Shown: positions 10,036 through 19,080, counted from the first letter of the stretch. The stretch: DNA of 37,559 bases from Bacteroidia bacterium (GCA_030158725.1 JAOASJ010000091.1:1-37559); one strand, 5' to 3'. Program-made: numbers and translations. The notes: generated by a model from the letters alone, not told the origin.

Positions 10036-10521
10036 ATGATACAACGTCAGCAATCCATCTATTTGTTTTTAATTTCTTTAATTTGTTTGATAATGACTTT
10101 TACAGATATCAATCTTTATCAGGGAAAAGCGCTGGGTAAAGATGGTGTTTCAATCGATTACAAGATTAATACTATAACGAGCACGATTGAAGCGGTTCCA
10201 CAGATCAAACTAAGTCGTTTTGAAATTCCTGTTTCTATTACCTTAGTTGCTTTATTGTCAATGGGTACAATATTTTTTTACGGCAATTTAAAAAGACAAT
10301 TAACCTTGGTAACATCCAATTTTGGGGCAATCACAATTGTATTAATTAATGTTTACTTAATAAAGGGTAGAATTGGTGGAACAAATGGAATCACTTTTCA
10401 AGATTTAGGGTTAAATTGGCCAATATTTTTATTATTAGTGATAATAATTTTGAATTTTTTAGCGGCTAGAGGAATCAAGAAAGACCTTGATTTATTGGCC
10501 TCTGCAGACCGTTTGAGATAA
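10036..10521 (+). CDS. DUF4293 family integral membrane protein
   Basis: 161 residues starting MIQRQQSIYLFL, the characteristic start of the Bacteroidota DUF4293 family. Four hydrophobic helices are visible (about residues 8-25, 63-83, 90-108 and 128-146), with a short polar loop after the first. The C-terminus is charged and probably cytoplasmic (KKDLDLLASADRLR). Function is unknown. It lies just upstream of the cytochrome oxidase operon, but a separate -7 box precedes coxB, so they need not share a transcript. Confidence 0.8.
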   Translation: MIQRQQSIYLFLISLICLIMTFTDINLYQGKALGKDGVSIDYKINTITSTIEAVPQIKLSRFEIPVSITLVALLSMGTIFFYGNLKRQLTLVTSNFGAITIVLINVYLIKGRIGGTNGITFQDLGLNWPIFLLLVIIILNFLAARGIKKDLDLLASADRLR

Positions 10522-10602
10522 TTTCCATTTTATACTGATTCTAAATAATATCATTAATCAAAAAAAGGCAATAATTTTTTTAGATTATTTTGAAAATAAC
10601 AA

Positions 10603-10610
10603 TAAATTTG
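10603..10610 (+). promoter_or_regulatory. -7 box for the cytochrome oxidase operon
   Basis: TAAATTTG, an exact TAnnTTTG match 42 nt before the ATG at 10653. It lies inside a longer open frame beginning at 10590, so it supports the downstream ATG as the true start. No clear -33 TTG. Confidence 0.45.
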
Positions 10611-10652
10611 CCGCAACTTAAACATAGACCAACAAAGCAAGTACAAGTTAGA

Positions 10653-12185
10653 ATGAAACCATTTTTAAAATTCACTTTCAAATTGACACTGGCGGTAGTT
10701 ATCCTTTCAGGAGCAGCCTTTTTCATGAGCAAATCAATTGATATCCAAGGGGTGTCAACCGAACAACTCAGTGCTGCTAAGCCGTTTTTTGGAGCAGACG
10801 AATATGCTTACGAAGCACCAAAAGGGGATCCAGCAGAGTCAGCCTTATCATCAAAAATAAATTGGGCCATTATCGGTTTTACCATTTTAATGGTATTGGT
10901 TTTAGCCAATGCATTTGATATTAGCAAGTACACTGCTAAGATTACTGGTCGTGAAACCGTAAATCAAAACAACGTAAACAAATGGGTTATGTTGATTTTC
11001 ATGTTGGTTGGATTAGCCTTAACAATTTGGGAATTCCAGGCACATGGCAAATTGATATTATTAAACAACTCTGCAAGTGCTCATGGTGTTGACTATGACA
11101 GCATGTTTACTATAACATTAATATTAACTTCAATAGTATTCTTTATTACTCAGTTTTTATTGTTTTGGTTTTCATTCAAATATGCACACAAAGAAGGTGA
11201 AAAAGCATTGTATTTAGCCCACAACAACCGTTTGGAAGTTTTTTGGACTATTATACCTGCAATTGTATTGACTCTATTGGTATTAAGAGGTCACCAAACA
11301 TGGAGATCTGTAGTTTATGCTGAAGAAAATAACAATGGTAAAATCCACAGCATTGAAGTATTCGCTTACCAATTTGGTTGGAAAGCTAGATACGCAGGTG
11401 AAGATGGTATCATGGGTATCGCTGATTACAAATTTATTTCAGGTAAAAACGAATTAGGATTGGCATTCAAACCAGAAGTTGATTCATTAATCGTTGAATT
11501 GAAAGCTCAAATTGAAGCTGAGAAAGCAGTTATCAATGATATCAAAAGTGGTGCAGCTTTAATTGCTTTGCAAAATAGCTACACCGAAGTTGAGAATTTA
11601 AGAGACTACAAAAACATGGAGTCACTTCAAAAAGAAATTGATGCGTTAAACAATGGTGACAAATTAGATGAGGCAGAAGCTTCAATCAAAAGAAAAACCA
11701 AACAAATTGAGCGTATATTAGCTATCCAAAACAACAGCAAGCAATTTGCTTCTACTTTTAACGGCGCAGCTAATGACGATATCATTACCCAAGAAATTCA
11801 CATCGCTAAAGATTCATTGGTTACTTTTAACTTTAGATCTAAAGATATTATCCATAGTGCTTGGTTACCACACATGAGAGCACAAATGAACGTTGTTCCA
11901 GGTATGCCAACTAAATTCACTTTCCGTCCTACTAAGTCAACTGTAGAGGCTAAAAAAGAATTTGGTGAAGAATTTGAGTTCTACTTGTATTGCAACAAAA
12001 TTTGTGGTGTATCACACTACAATATGAAAATTAAAGTAGTTGTTGAATCACAAGCAGAAGTAAATGCTTGGTTAGCAACCCAACAACCAGCCTTCATTAA
12101 AAAACCTGTTGCAGTTCCAGCAATTATGAACAGCAGCGACACAATGATGCAAGCCGATACAACTAAAAAATTGGCTATTAACTAA
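10653..12185 (+). CDS. coxB: Cytochrome c oxidase subunit II with coiled-coil insertion
   Basis: 510 residues, much longer than usual. It carries the CuA site that takes electrons from cytochrome c. An N-terminal hydrophobic segment (about 8-25) and a further hydrophobic segment (about 70-87) precede helices at 111-126, 151-176 and 196-211. The cupredoxin domain follows, with YQFGWKARYAGEDG at 239, HSAWLPHMRAQMN (H401) and CNKICGVSHYNM (C447, C451, H455, M458). The usual Glu of CxExC is Lys here (K449), as is common in Bacteroidota. Residues about 272-372 are a Lys/Glu-rich coiled-coil-like insertion inside the cupredoxin domain. The ATG at 10653 is chosen over the upstream in-frame TTG because of the -7 box. 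First gene of the operon. Confidence 0.95.
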   Translation: MKPFLKFTFKLTLAVVILSGAAFFMSKSIDIQGVSTEQLSAAKPFFGADEYAYEAPKGDPAESALSSKINWAIIGFTILMVLVLANAFDISKYTAKITGRETVNQNNVNKWVMLIFMLVGLALTIWEFQAHGKLILLNNSASAHGVDYDSMFTITLILTSIVFFITQFLLFWFSFKYAHKEGEKALYLAHNNRLEVFWTIIPAIVLTLLVLRGHQTWRSVVYAEENNNGKIHSIEVFAYQFGWKARYAGEDGIMGIADYKFISGKNELGLAFKPEVDSLIVELKAQIEAEKAVINDIKSGAALIALQNSYTEVENLRDYKNMESLQKEIDALNNGDKLDEAEASIKRKTKQIERILAIQNNSKQFASTFNGAANDDIITQEIHIAKDSLVTFNFRSKDIIHSAWLPHMRAQMNVVPGMPTKFTFRPTKSTVEAKKEFGEEFEFYLYCNKICGVSHYNMKIKVVVESQAEVNAWLATQQPAFIKKPVAVPAIMNSSDTMMQADTTKKLAIN

Positions 12186-12215
12186 TCTTTCTTTAATAAA
12201 CAGACAATCACAGCA

Positions 12216-14117
12216 ATGAGTACAGCAATTATAACCGACACTCACACAGCAGATCACCACGGTCATCACGAACACCACGAACCTTCTTTTATTAGAAAGT
12301 ATGTGTTCAGTACTGACCACAAGATGATCTCTAAACAATTCTTGATCACTGGTATCATTATGGGATGCTTAGGTATGGGCATGTCATTATTATTTAGATT
12401 ACAGTTGGCTTGGCCTGACCAGTCTTTCCCTTTCCTTGAAACCTTATTGGGTAAATGGGCTAAAGACGGTAAGTTAGATCCAAACTATTATATGGCCTTA
12501 GTTACTATACACGGTACCATCATGGTATTCTATGTATTGACTGCAGGTTTAAGTGGAACTTTTAGTAACTTACTTATTCCACTACAAGTAGGTGCAAGAG
12601 ATATGGCAAGTCCATTTATGAATATGCTTTCATATTGGTTCTTCTTCATGTCTTCATGCGTATTAATGTCATCTTTCTTGGTTGAAACCGGTCCAGCTTC
12701 ATCTGGTTGGACAGTATATCCTCCACTTAGTGCCTTGTCAAAAGCAATGCCTGGTTCGGGATTGGGTACAACCTTGTGGTTAGTTGCTATTATTTTGTTT
12801 ATTGTGTCTTCATTATTGGGTGGTATTAACTACATCACCACCGTATTGAACATGCGTACTCAAGGTATGTCAATGAACAGATTGCCATTAACTATTTGGG
12901 CATTCTTATTGACTGCAATTTTAGGTTTATTATCATTCCCAGTATTATTAGGTGCTGGATTGTTATTGATATTTGACAGAAGTTTTGGAACCAGTTTCTA
13001 TTTAAGTGATATCCACTTAAATGGTGTTGGTGCTTTAACAAACAGTGGTGGTAGCCCAGTATTATACCAACACTTATTCTGGTTTTTAGGTCACCCAGAA
13101 GTTTACATCATCTTGATGCCAGCTTTAGGTATCTCATCAGAAGTAATTTCTACCAATGCTAGAAAGCCAATCTTTGGTTACACAGCGATGGTAATTTCAT
13201 TGATAGGTATCTCTTTCTTGTCATTCATCGTTTGGGGTCACCACATGTTTATCACAGGTATGAATCCTTTCTTAGGAACAATGTTTATGTATGTTACTTT
13301 GATTATTGCGGTTCCATCTGCGGTAAAAACATTTAACTACTTAGCAACTCTATGGAAAGGTAATATCCGTTTCACTCCAGCTATGATGTTTGCCATTGGA
13401 TTGGTTTCATTGTTTATCTCTGGTGGTTTAACCGGTATCTACTTAGGTAACGCTGCTTTGGATATTCAATTACACGATAGTTATTTCGTAGTAGCTCACT
13501 TCCACTTAGTAATGGGTAGTGCATCAATATTTGGTATGTTCGCAGGTATTTACCACTGGTTCCCTAAAATGTTTGGTAAAATGATGAACAAAACTTTAGG
13601 TAGCTTACACTTCTGGTTAACATTCGTGTCAGCTTACTTAGTGTTCTTCCCAATGCACTTTATGGGTCTAGCAGGTGTTCCAAGAAGATACTACCAATTC
13701 TCTTTAATTCCTGAATTTGGAATTTGGATGGACGTAAATATCTTGATTACTGTAGCTGCTATCTTAGGTGGTTTGGCTCAATTGTTATTCATCTACAACT
13801 TCTTTAATAGCATTTTCAGAGGACAAAAAGCAACTCAAAACCCATGGTTGTCTAACACTTTAGAGTGGAGCACACCAGTGAAGCATATCCACGGTAACTG
13901 GGAAGGTGATATTCCAACTGTTTACAGAGGACCTCACGAATATAGCCGTCCAGACAGAGAATTAGATTATTTCCCTCAATATGAAAAAGGTGATGGTGAA
14001 CCTGAGCATTACCATGCTCCATCAACACAAGTTGATACCGCATTCGAAGGTAAAAAAGAAAAAGCAAGCGCTGTATTCTTCTCTTCATTTGCTGCTCTTT
14101 TCATGAAGAAGGCATAA
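12216..14117 (+). CDS. coxA: Cytochrome c oxidase subunit I (aa3-type, A family)
   Basis: 633 residues and about 12 membrane helices. This is the catalytic subunit that reduces oxygen and pumps protons. Visible ligands are H99 (heme a, HGTIMVF), H293 and Y297 (CuB, GHPEVY), H342 and H343 (CuB), H428 (heme a3) and H430 (heme a). E295 in GHPEV marks the A1-type proton path. The N-terminus has a His-rich tail (HTADHHGHHEHHEP) ahead of the first helix, and the C-terminus has a long soluble extension after about residue 535. It lies 30 nt downstream of coxB. Confidence 0.98.
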   Translation: MSTAIITDTHTADHHGHHEHHEPSFIRKYVFSTDHKMISKQFLITGIIMGCLGMGMSLLFRLQLAWPDQSFPFLETLLGKWAKDGKLDPNYYMALVTIHGTIMVFYVLTAGLSGTFSNLLIPLQVGARDMASPFMNMLSYWFFFMSSCVLMSSFLVETGPASSGWTVYPPLSALSKAMPGSGLGTTLWLVAIILFIVSSLLGGINYITTVLNMRTQGMSMNRLPLTIWAFLLTAILGLLSFPVLLGAGLLLIFDRSFGTSFYLSDIHLNGVGALTNSGGSPVLYQHLFWFLGHPEVYIILMPALGISSEVISTNARKPIFGYTAMVISLIGISFLSFIVWGHHMFITGMNPFLGTMFMYVTLIIAVPSAVKTFNYLATLWKGNIRFTPAMMFAIGLVSLFISGGLTGIYLGNAALDIQLHDSYFVVAHFHLVMGSASIFGMFAGIYHWFPKMFGKMMNKTLGSLHFWLTFVSAYLVFFPMHFMGLAGVPRRYYQFSLIPEFGIWMDVNILITVAAILGGLAQLLFIYNFFNSIFRGQKATQNPWLSNTLEWSTPVKHIHGNWEGDIPTVYRGPHEYSRPDRELDYFPQYEKGDGEPEHYHAPSTQVDTAFEGKKEKASAVFFSSFAALFMKKA

Positions 14118-14143
14118 ACAGTTCTGACATCCGTTAGAATAAA

Positions 14144-15187
14144 ATGAACTATATTAAACTAAACCGAAGATCAGGTCTTTTGACACTATCTTCGGTTTTT
14201 TTATTGCTTATTGCTGGAGGTGTTGTTAGAAGCACTGGAAGTGGTATGGGTTGCCCTGATTGGCCGAAATGCTATGGAGCCTATTTTCCGCCTGTTTGCG
14301 CATGTGAACTACCTGGAAACTATCAAGAGCTCTATGTGCAAAAACGTATTCAAAAGGCGAAACGTTTTGCAAAGGTATTGTCAAACTTAGGTTTTAAGAC
14401 ACAATCGGAGGCCTTACTAAATGATCCAAATCTTTTAAAGCCCGAAGTATTCAATCCGTTAAAAGCCTGGACCGAATATATCAATAGACTTATTGGGGTG
14501 TTGTCAGGACTTTTTTCATTGGTTTTCTTTTTATCCTTGCTGCGCATTCGAAGGTATGTGAGCCGATTTAAATTCTGGTGTGGTACCTTGGGATTTGTTA
14601 TGATGTTATTTAACGCTTGGTTGGGCAGTATAGTCGTTGCGACTAATTTATTCCCAATCATAATAAGCATACATTATTTAGCGACTTATGCTGTATTGGC
14701 ATTGATCATGTTTAGTTTGGTTAACTCTAGAATAGATGAAAAGAACAGGTCTATCATGCCTTACAAATGGTATTTCATTGGTTTTGTTTTCTTGTCATTG
14801 TTGCAAGTTGTTTATGGAACCCAATTAAGAGAGGTTAGCGATATTGCAGTAGAGAGAAATTTATTGTTCATTGGAAATGATTTGAATTTCGACTTCTTAG
14901 GTCAGATTTTTAAAACACATTGGATATTGGCAATGGCTCTAATTGTTCTTAGCTTAGTACCTTTGTATTTATTGCGTAAAAAATTGGAGAAGAAATGGAT
15001 GAGATTATTGTCTTCAATTACAGCCGTTTTACTCATTCAATATATCAGTGGCGTCCTTAATTTACGCTATAACTTTCCTCTATATGCACAAGTGTCACAT
15101 ATATTTTTTGCAGGCCTAATATTCGGGATTACCTTGTATATTTGCATCGCTATTTTAAGAGCACCTAAAAACTCTCCAAAGATTTGA
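14144..15187 (+). CDS. ctaA: Heme A synthase (COX15/CtaA)
   Basis: 347 residues. It oxidises the C8 methyl group of heme O to a formyl group to give heme A for CoxA. The N-terminus LTLSSVFLLLIAGGVVRSTGSGMGCPDWPKC... is typical: the first helix, then the conserved loop with GMGCPDWPKCYG. About eight hydrophobic helices with conserved His residues follow (IHYLATYAV, THWILAMAL, VSHIFFAGLIFG). The loop after the first helix is long and charged. The stop overlaps the ctaB start (TTGA), consistent with coupled translation of the two heme A pathway genes. Confidence 0.94.
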   Translation: MNYIKLNRRSGLLTLSSVFLLLIAGGVVRSTGSGMGCPDWPKCYGAYFPPVCACELPGNYQELYVQKRIQKAKRFAKVLSNLGFKTQSEALLNDPNLLKPEVFNPLKAWTEYINRLIGVLSGLFSLVFFLSLLRIRRYVSRFKFWCGTLGFVMMLFNAWLGSIVVATNLFPIIISIHYLATYAVLALIMFSLVNSRIDEKNRSIMPYKWYFIGFVFLSLLQVVYGTQLREVSDIAVERNLLFIGNDLNFDFLGQIFKTHWILAMALIVLSLVPLYLLRKKLEKKWMRLLSSITAVLLIQYISGVLNLRYNFPLYAQVSHIFFAGLIFGITLYICIAILRAPKNSPKI

Positions 15188-16080
15188 CCGACCACAGTAC
15201 CAACAAGCAACCAGAGCAACTAAGCGCTGCTTTTTTTAAAGACTATTTTATGCTGAGTAAAGTAAGACTCAGTACTTCTGTAGTGGGTACAACTATTATT
15301 ACGTACTGTCTAGGTGTCGCAAAAACTGCAGAATCTTTTGATCCTTTAAAATGTTTTGGTTTGGCACTTGGTGGAATGTTGGTTGTAGCCGCATCAAATG
15401 GCTTTAACCAAATATACGAGAAGGATACTGACCGTATGATGTCAAGGACTCAAAACCGTCCAATTGCTGATGGTAGAATGAGCACCAATGATGCTATGAT
15501 ATTTAGTGTAGTCTGTGCCGTTTTGGGACTATTTGCATTGGCATTTTTCACCAACGGAAGAGTTGCCTTTTTGAGTTTGGTTTCATTGTTTATCTATTCC
15601 TTGGTATACACACCTCTAAAAGTTAAAACACCTTTAGCGGTTTTTGTAGGAGCCATTCCTGGGGCATTACCACCTGCAATAGGTTGGATAGCTGCAGTGG
15701 GGAATATTGATGACATTGCTATAATATTATTTTTAATTCAGTTTTTCTGGCAATTCCCCCATTTTTGGGCAATCGCATGGATGCTGGAGGATGATTATAG
15801 AAAGGCAAATTATACTTTACTACCCTCATTCGAAGGACGAACTAAAAAGAATGCCATGCAAATCATTTGGTATTCAGTTATGTTGATTTTGGTGTCGATG
15901 TACCCAATTTCAATAGAATTTGGTTCCTTGAATTCATTGTTTTTAATTCTACCGGCTGGTTTGTATTTACTATACCGCGCAATCGTTTTACATAGAACCC
16001 AAAGCATTAAAGATGCAAAGTCCTTGATGTTTGCCTCTCTTATTTACATGCCAGTCGTACTTTTAAGTTATTTATTTTAA
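15184..16080 (+). CDS. ctaB: Protoheme IX farnesyltransferase (heme O synthase)
   Basis: 298 residues from a TTG start overlapping ctaA by 4 nt. The first ATG would be about 22 residues later (MLSKVRLS) and would also leave the core intact. It is a UbiA-superfamily membrane enzyme that adds farnesyl to heme B. The first Asp-rich motif reads NQIYEKDTDRMMSRTQNRP; the second region has YTPLKVKTPLAVFVGAIPGALPP. Multiple membrane helices. It acts just before CtaA, and the gene order fits a complete heme A route for the oxidase encoded around it. Confidence 0.95.
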   Translation: MTDHSTNKQPEQLSAAFFKDYFMLSKVRLSTSVVGTTIITYCLGVAKTAESFDPLKCFGLALGGMLVVAASNGFNQIYEKDTDRMMSRTQNRPIADGRMSTNDAMIFSVVCAVLGLFALAFFTNGRVAFLSLVSLFIYSLVYTPLKVKTPLAVFVGAIPGALPPAIGWIAAVGNIDDIAIILFLIQFFWQFPHFWAIAWMLEDDYRKANYTLLPSFEGRTKKNAMQIIWYSVMLILVSMYPISIEFGSLNSLFLILPAGLYLLYRAIVLHRTQSIKDAKSLMFASLIYMPVVLLSYLF

Positions 16081-16083
16081 TAT

Positions 16084-16689
16084 ATGTCACAAACCATTCA
16101 GCCGTCTATGTCTAGCAATAAAAAAAGCATTTTCAATGAAAAGACTTTTATCATTTGGTTGTTTATTGTTGCTAGCTCTATGCTTTTCATTGCATTTAGC
16201 AGTGCATATTGGGTACACAAATCAGATGGCATTCGCAACAATGCTTGGTTTGAATTTGAATTACCAATACAGTTTTGGATAAGCGCAATTATAGTTGCCG
16301 TTTCAAGTATTTTTATGCAATTGGCATATAAAGCGGCATCAAAAGATGACGTTTATAAGGTTCCTTCTCTTCTAACTATAACATTTATTTTAGGTGTAAG
16401 TTTCTGTGTTTCGCAATTTTACGCCTATTTTGCTCTAGTAGATATGGGACTTTACCTATCAAACAAAGAGGCAGGTGAAATTTCAGCCTCATTTGTCTAT
16501 GTAATTTCCGGTGCTCACCTTTTGCATATTATTGGTGGATTAGTGCTTCTTTTCGTTGCTATCATTAAGTCTTCGAGATTAGAGGTTCACAAAAAAAATC
16601 TAGTGTTCATTAATATTTGCAAAACTTATTGGCACTTTTTGGGAATTGTATGGATTTTCTTGATTTTATTCCTTTATTTCGCAAAGTAA
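16084..16689 (+). CDS. Cytochrome c oxidase subunit III-like protein
   Basis: 201 residues, five hydrophobic helices. It is recognised as a member of the CoxC/CyoC family by the late helices: SFVYVISGAHLLHIIGGLV and KTYWHFLGIVWIFLILFLYF. It lacks the first two helices of a seven-helix subunit III, as is common for bacterial CyoC-like forms. A second, better conserved subunit III-type gene follows directly, so Bacteroidota oxidases of this layout carry two. It is 3 nt downstream of ctaB and 19 nt upstream of the next gene, within the operon. Confidence 0.85.
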   Translation: MSQTIQPSMSSNKKSIFNEKTFIIWLFIVASSMLFIAFSSAYWVHKSDGIRNNAWFEFELPIQFWISAIIVAVSSIFMQLAYKAASKDDVYKVPSLLTITFILGVSFCVSQFYAYFALVDMGLYLSNKEAGEISASFVYVISGAHLLHIIGGLVLLFVAIIKSSRLEVHKKNLVFINICKTYWHFLGIVWIFLILFLYFAK

Positions 16690-16708
16690 TTTAGATACAA
16701 TTATCATA

Positions 16709-17461
16709 ATGTCAAACTCTTCAGCAGTATCATCTACAAGCATATGGACAGGAGGAAGGTCTCCTTTCAATGTGAGCTACGGAAAATTAATGATGTGGAT
16801 TTTCCTTTTATCGGATGCATTCACATTCTCATCACTATTGGTGGGCTATGGTGCAATCAGGTTCAGTTATGCCGGCAGTACAACGCCTTGGCCAGATCCA
16901 GCAACCGTTTTTAACCACTTCCCATTTGCACATGGTTTACACTTACCATTGCTTTTCGTAAGTTTAATGACTTTGATTTTGATCATTTCATCTGTTACTA
17001 TGGTATTGGCTGTTGAAGCTGGTCATCGTAACTCTAAAAGTGAAGTGTCTAAATACATGTTCTTAACCATCTTGGGTGGAGCTGCTTTCTTAGGCTGTCA
17101 AGCTTGGGAATGGTCTCAATTCATCCATGAAGGTGGTCGTTTAGATTCAAACTTATTTGGATTCACAGACGCTGCGCATGAACATGCAAAACATTTAAAA
17201 TTATTTGACCCAGTTCATTGGACTGAAGCTGATAAGATTTCTGGACCAGTTCCGTTTGCATCTTTATTCTTTATCGTAACTGGCTTCCATGGTTTCCACG
17301 TATTGAGTGGTGTTGTTATCAATATCATCATTTGGATTAACGTAATGCGTGGTACTTATGAAAGAAGAGGACACTACGAAATGGTTGAGAAGGTTGGTTT
17401 ATACTGGCACTTTGTTGACCTTGTTTGGGTATTTGTATTCACTTTTTACTATTTGATCTAA
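16709..17461 (+). CDS. coxC: Cytochrome c oxidase subunit III
   Basis: 250 residues with about five helices. The core family pattern is present: WIFLLSDAFTFSSLLVGYG early, QAWEWSQFIHEGG in the middle, and FFIVTGFHGFHVLSGVVINII plus YWHFVDLVWVFVFTFYYL at the end. Subunit III stabilises subunit I during turnover. A roughly 35-residue polar loop at about 150-185, rich in His and Asp, faces the outside or periplasm. It sits between the shorter subunit III-like gene and subunit IV. Confidence 0.92.
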   Translation: MSNSSAVSSTSIWTGGRSPFNVSYGKLMMWIFLLSDAFTFSSLLVGYGAIRFSYAGSTTPWPDPATVFNHFPFAHGLHLPLLFVSLMTLILIISSVTMVLAVEAGHRNSKSEVSKYMFLTILGGAAFLGCQAWEWSQFIHEGGRLDSNLFGFTDAAHEHAKHLKLFDPVHWTEADKISGPVPFASLFFIVTGFHGFHVLSGVVINIIIWINVMRGTYERRGHYEMVEKVGLYWHFVDLVWVFVFTFYYLI

Positions 17462-17482
17462 CCTTTAAAAGAACACAGCAAT

Positions 17483-17836
17483 ATGAGCAACAATCATACA
17501 CATACTGAAGGCACTTATATTCCAGAAACATACATCCCTCATGCTGAATCGCATGGTACTGGAAGCCTATGGAGAACCTTTTGGATTTTATTAGGTATCA
17601 CCATCGTGGATTTTATCATTTATTTCGCTTTCGGCGCATCAATGGCTAGAAACATTGTTTTCATTGCCTTTGGTATCATCAAAGCGATTTTAATTGTTGG
17701 TATTTTTATGCACTTAAACTACGAAGCTAAGTTTCTTCGTTGGATGATTGTATTACCTGCAGTTATATTCCTTTCTTACTTGGTATGCTTCTTATTAATT
17801 GAAGGTAACTACGTAAGTCTTGAGAAATACTTTTAA
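17483..17836 (+). CDS. Cytochrome c oxidase subunit IV family protein
   Basis: 117 residues: a His-rich soluble N-terminus (about 1-27) followed by three hydrophobic helices (about 29-47, 52-72 and 80-103). This is the layout of the prokaryotic COX4 family. Short family motif IIKAILIVGIFMHLNYE is visible. It is a small structural subunit of the oxidase. It is 21 nt after coxC and 3 nt before the SCO gene. Confidence 0.88.
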   Translation: MSNNHTHTEGTYIPETYIPHAESHGTGSLWRTFWILLGITIVDFIIYFAFGASMARNIVFIAFGIIKAILIVGIFMHLNYEAKFLRWMIVLPAVIFLSYLVCFLLIEGNYVSLEKYF

Positions 17837-17839
17837 GTA

Positions 17840-18502
17840 ATGACTGAAACATCTAAAAAAAGCCCAACATGGAAAGTGTTGGGCATTTTGTTTTTATTGA
17901 TAGGCATGCCCATACTTTGGGTAATGTTAAATAAAACAGGCGTGCATTATTCCAAGAAGCTTCCAATTTATTTTGAAAGAGAATTGGATGCCAAAGGTGA
18001 TACCATCTACCACACAATTGACGATTTTAAATTGGTCAATCAATATGGTGATAGCGTAACACTAGAAACTTATAAAGATAAAATTCTTTTGGTGAGCTTC
18101 TTCTTTGCAAGTTGTGAGACCGTTTGTCCTAAAATGAATGGATATATTGGAACACACATCTACAGAGAATTTGAAAAAGATACCAATATTCGTTTTTTAA
18201 GCTTTACTGTTGACCCGGCTAACGATTCGCCAGCAGTACTGTTGAAATATGCTCAATCATTCAATGCAAACAACCATTGGCAGTTTTTGACGGGTTCTAA
18301 GACTCAGATTTATGACCTTGCCGCAAATAGTTTTAAAATCCCTGGAGCTGAAGATGTACACAATGGATTGTTCCACAGCAATAAAATTGTTCTAGTTGAC
18401 AAACAAAAACGCGTTAGAGGTGTTTTTGATACCAACGGACAGAATGAAAAAAGCGCTACAATAGATGCAGTCCGTGCGCTTAAACTTGAATATAAGAAAT
18501 GA
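17840..18502 (+). CDS. SCO1/SenC family copper chaperone for CuA assembly
   Basis: 220 residues with one N-terminal membrane anchor (about 14-31) and a thioredoxin-fold domain facing the periplasm. The copper-binding CxxxC is SCETVCPKM (C92, C96), and the distal His is H179 in HSNKIVLVD. This set of ligands supports real metal binding rather than only a redox role. SCO proteins deliver copper to the CuA site of CoxB, encoded upstream in the same operon. The ATG at 17840 follows subunit IV by 3 nt, and the stop overlaps the DUF420 start (ATGA). Confidence 0.94.
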   Translation: MTETSKKSPTWKVLGILFLLIGMPILWVMLNKTGVHYSKKLPIYFERELDAKGDTIYHTIDDFKLVNQYGDSVTLETYKDKILLVSFFFASCETVCPKMNGYIGTHIYREFEKDTNIRFLSFTVDPANDSPAVLLKYAQSFNANNHWQFLTGSKTQIYDLAANSFKIPGAEDVHNGLFHSNKIVLVDKQKRVRGVFDTNGQNEKSATIDAVRALKLEYKK

Positions 18503-19032
18503 AGACGATAGCAAAAAACGATAAATTGGCCAACGGAATTATTATCACACTTTCTGTGGTGGTGTTTGCCTTGGTTACATTAATGAGAAGGGTTAAAATA
18601 GATTTAGGTTTTGAATTTGATACCCATATTTTCCCAGCCATTAGTGCCCTTTTAAATTCTATTGTAGCAATTCTATTGTTAGTAGGTTTATGGTTTGTCA
18701 AACAGAAGGATTTCGAAAAGCACCGTAAATCTATGTTGGCAGCCGTTGTATTCTCAATCTTATTTTTGCTAACCTATGTAATGTATCATTTTACAACCGT
18801 TGAGACCGCCTATGGGGGTGTAGGGTTTGTTAAAACGCTATACTATATCATATTGTTTACCCATATTGGATTAGCTGGAATTATATTGCCATTTATTTTG
18901 TTTGCGGTATACCGCGGTTTAACGGGCGAATATGCACAACACAAGCGCTTAACAAGATGGGTTTGGCCAGTTTGGTTTTACGTTTCTGTTACTGGTGTAG
19001 TTGTGTATTTCATGATTTCACCTTTTTATTGA
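18499..19032 (+). CDS. DUF420 family membrane protein
   Basis: 177 residues with five hydrophobic helices. The family pattern is clear: LNSIVAILLLVGLWFVKQ, then HRKSMLAAVVFSILFL, then TYVMYHF and KRLTRWVWPVWFYVSVTGVVVYFM. DUF420 proteins are usually encoded beside SCO and heme-copper oxidase genes and are thought to help oxidase assembly; the mechanism is not known. It overlaps the SCO gene by 4 nt and appears to be the last gene of the coxB operon, because a new promoter and operator follow. Confidence 0.88.
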   Translation: MKTIAKNDKLANGIIITLSVVVFALVTLMRRVKIDLGFEFDTHIFPAISALLNSIVAILLLVGLWFVKQKDFEKHRKSMLAAVVFSILFLLTYVMYHFTTVETAYGGVGFVKTLYYIILFTHIGLAGIILPFILFAVYRGLTGEYAQHKRLTRWVWPVWFYVSVTGVVVYFMISPFY

Positions 19033-19036
19033 GATT

Positions 19037-19052
19037 TGTGACTTTGCTCACT
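19037..19052. promoter_or_regulatory. CRP/FNR-type operator upstream of the CPMC protein gene
   Basis: TGTGA-CTTTGC-TCACT fits TGTGA-N6-TCACA with one mismatch in the last base. Its centre (19044.5) is 28.5 bp upstream of the first base of the -7 box at 19073, within 1 bp of the spacing at the two other sites in this window. The N6 core is less symmetric than in those sites, so it is the weakest of the three. Confidence 0.5.
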
Positions 19053-19072
19053 TTATTAGCATAATTTAATTG

Positions 19073-19080
19073 TAATTTTG
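19073..19080 (+). promoter_or_regulatory. -7 box for the CPMC/DUF983 genes
   Basis: TAATTTTG, an exact TAnnTTTG match, 11 nt before the ATG at 19092. It has no good -33 TTG but a CRP/FNR-type palindrome upstream, as expected of an activator-dependent promoter. Confidence 0.5.

Noticed and set aside
10590-10652. Upstream extension of coxB from a TTG at 10590.
   Set aside because: The extension contains the -7 promoter box and no recognisable signal peptide; the ATG at 10653 starts directly at a hydrophobic signal or anchor segment.
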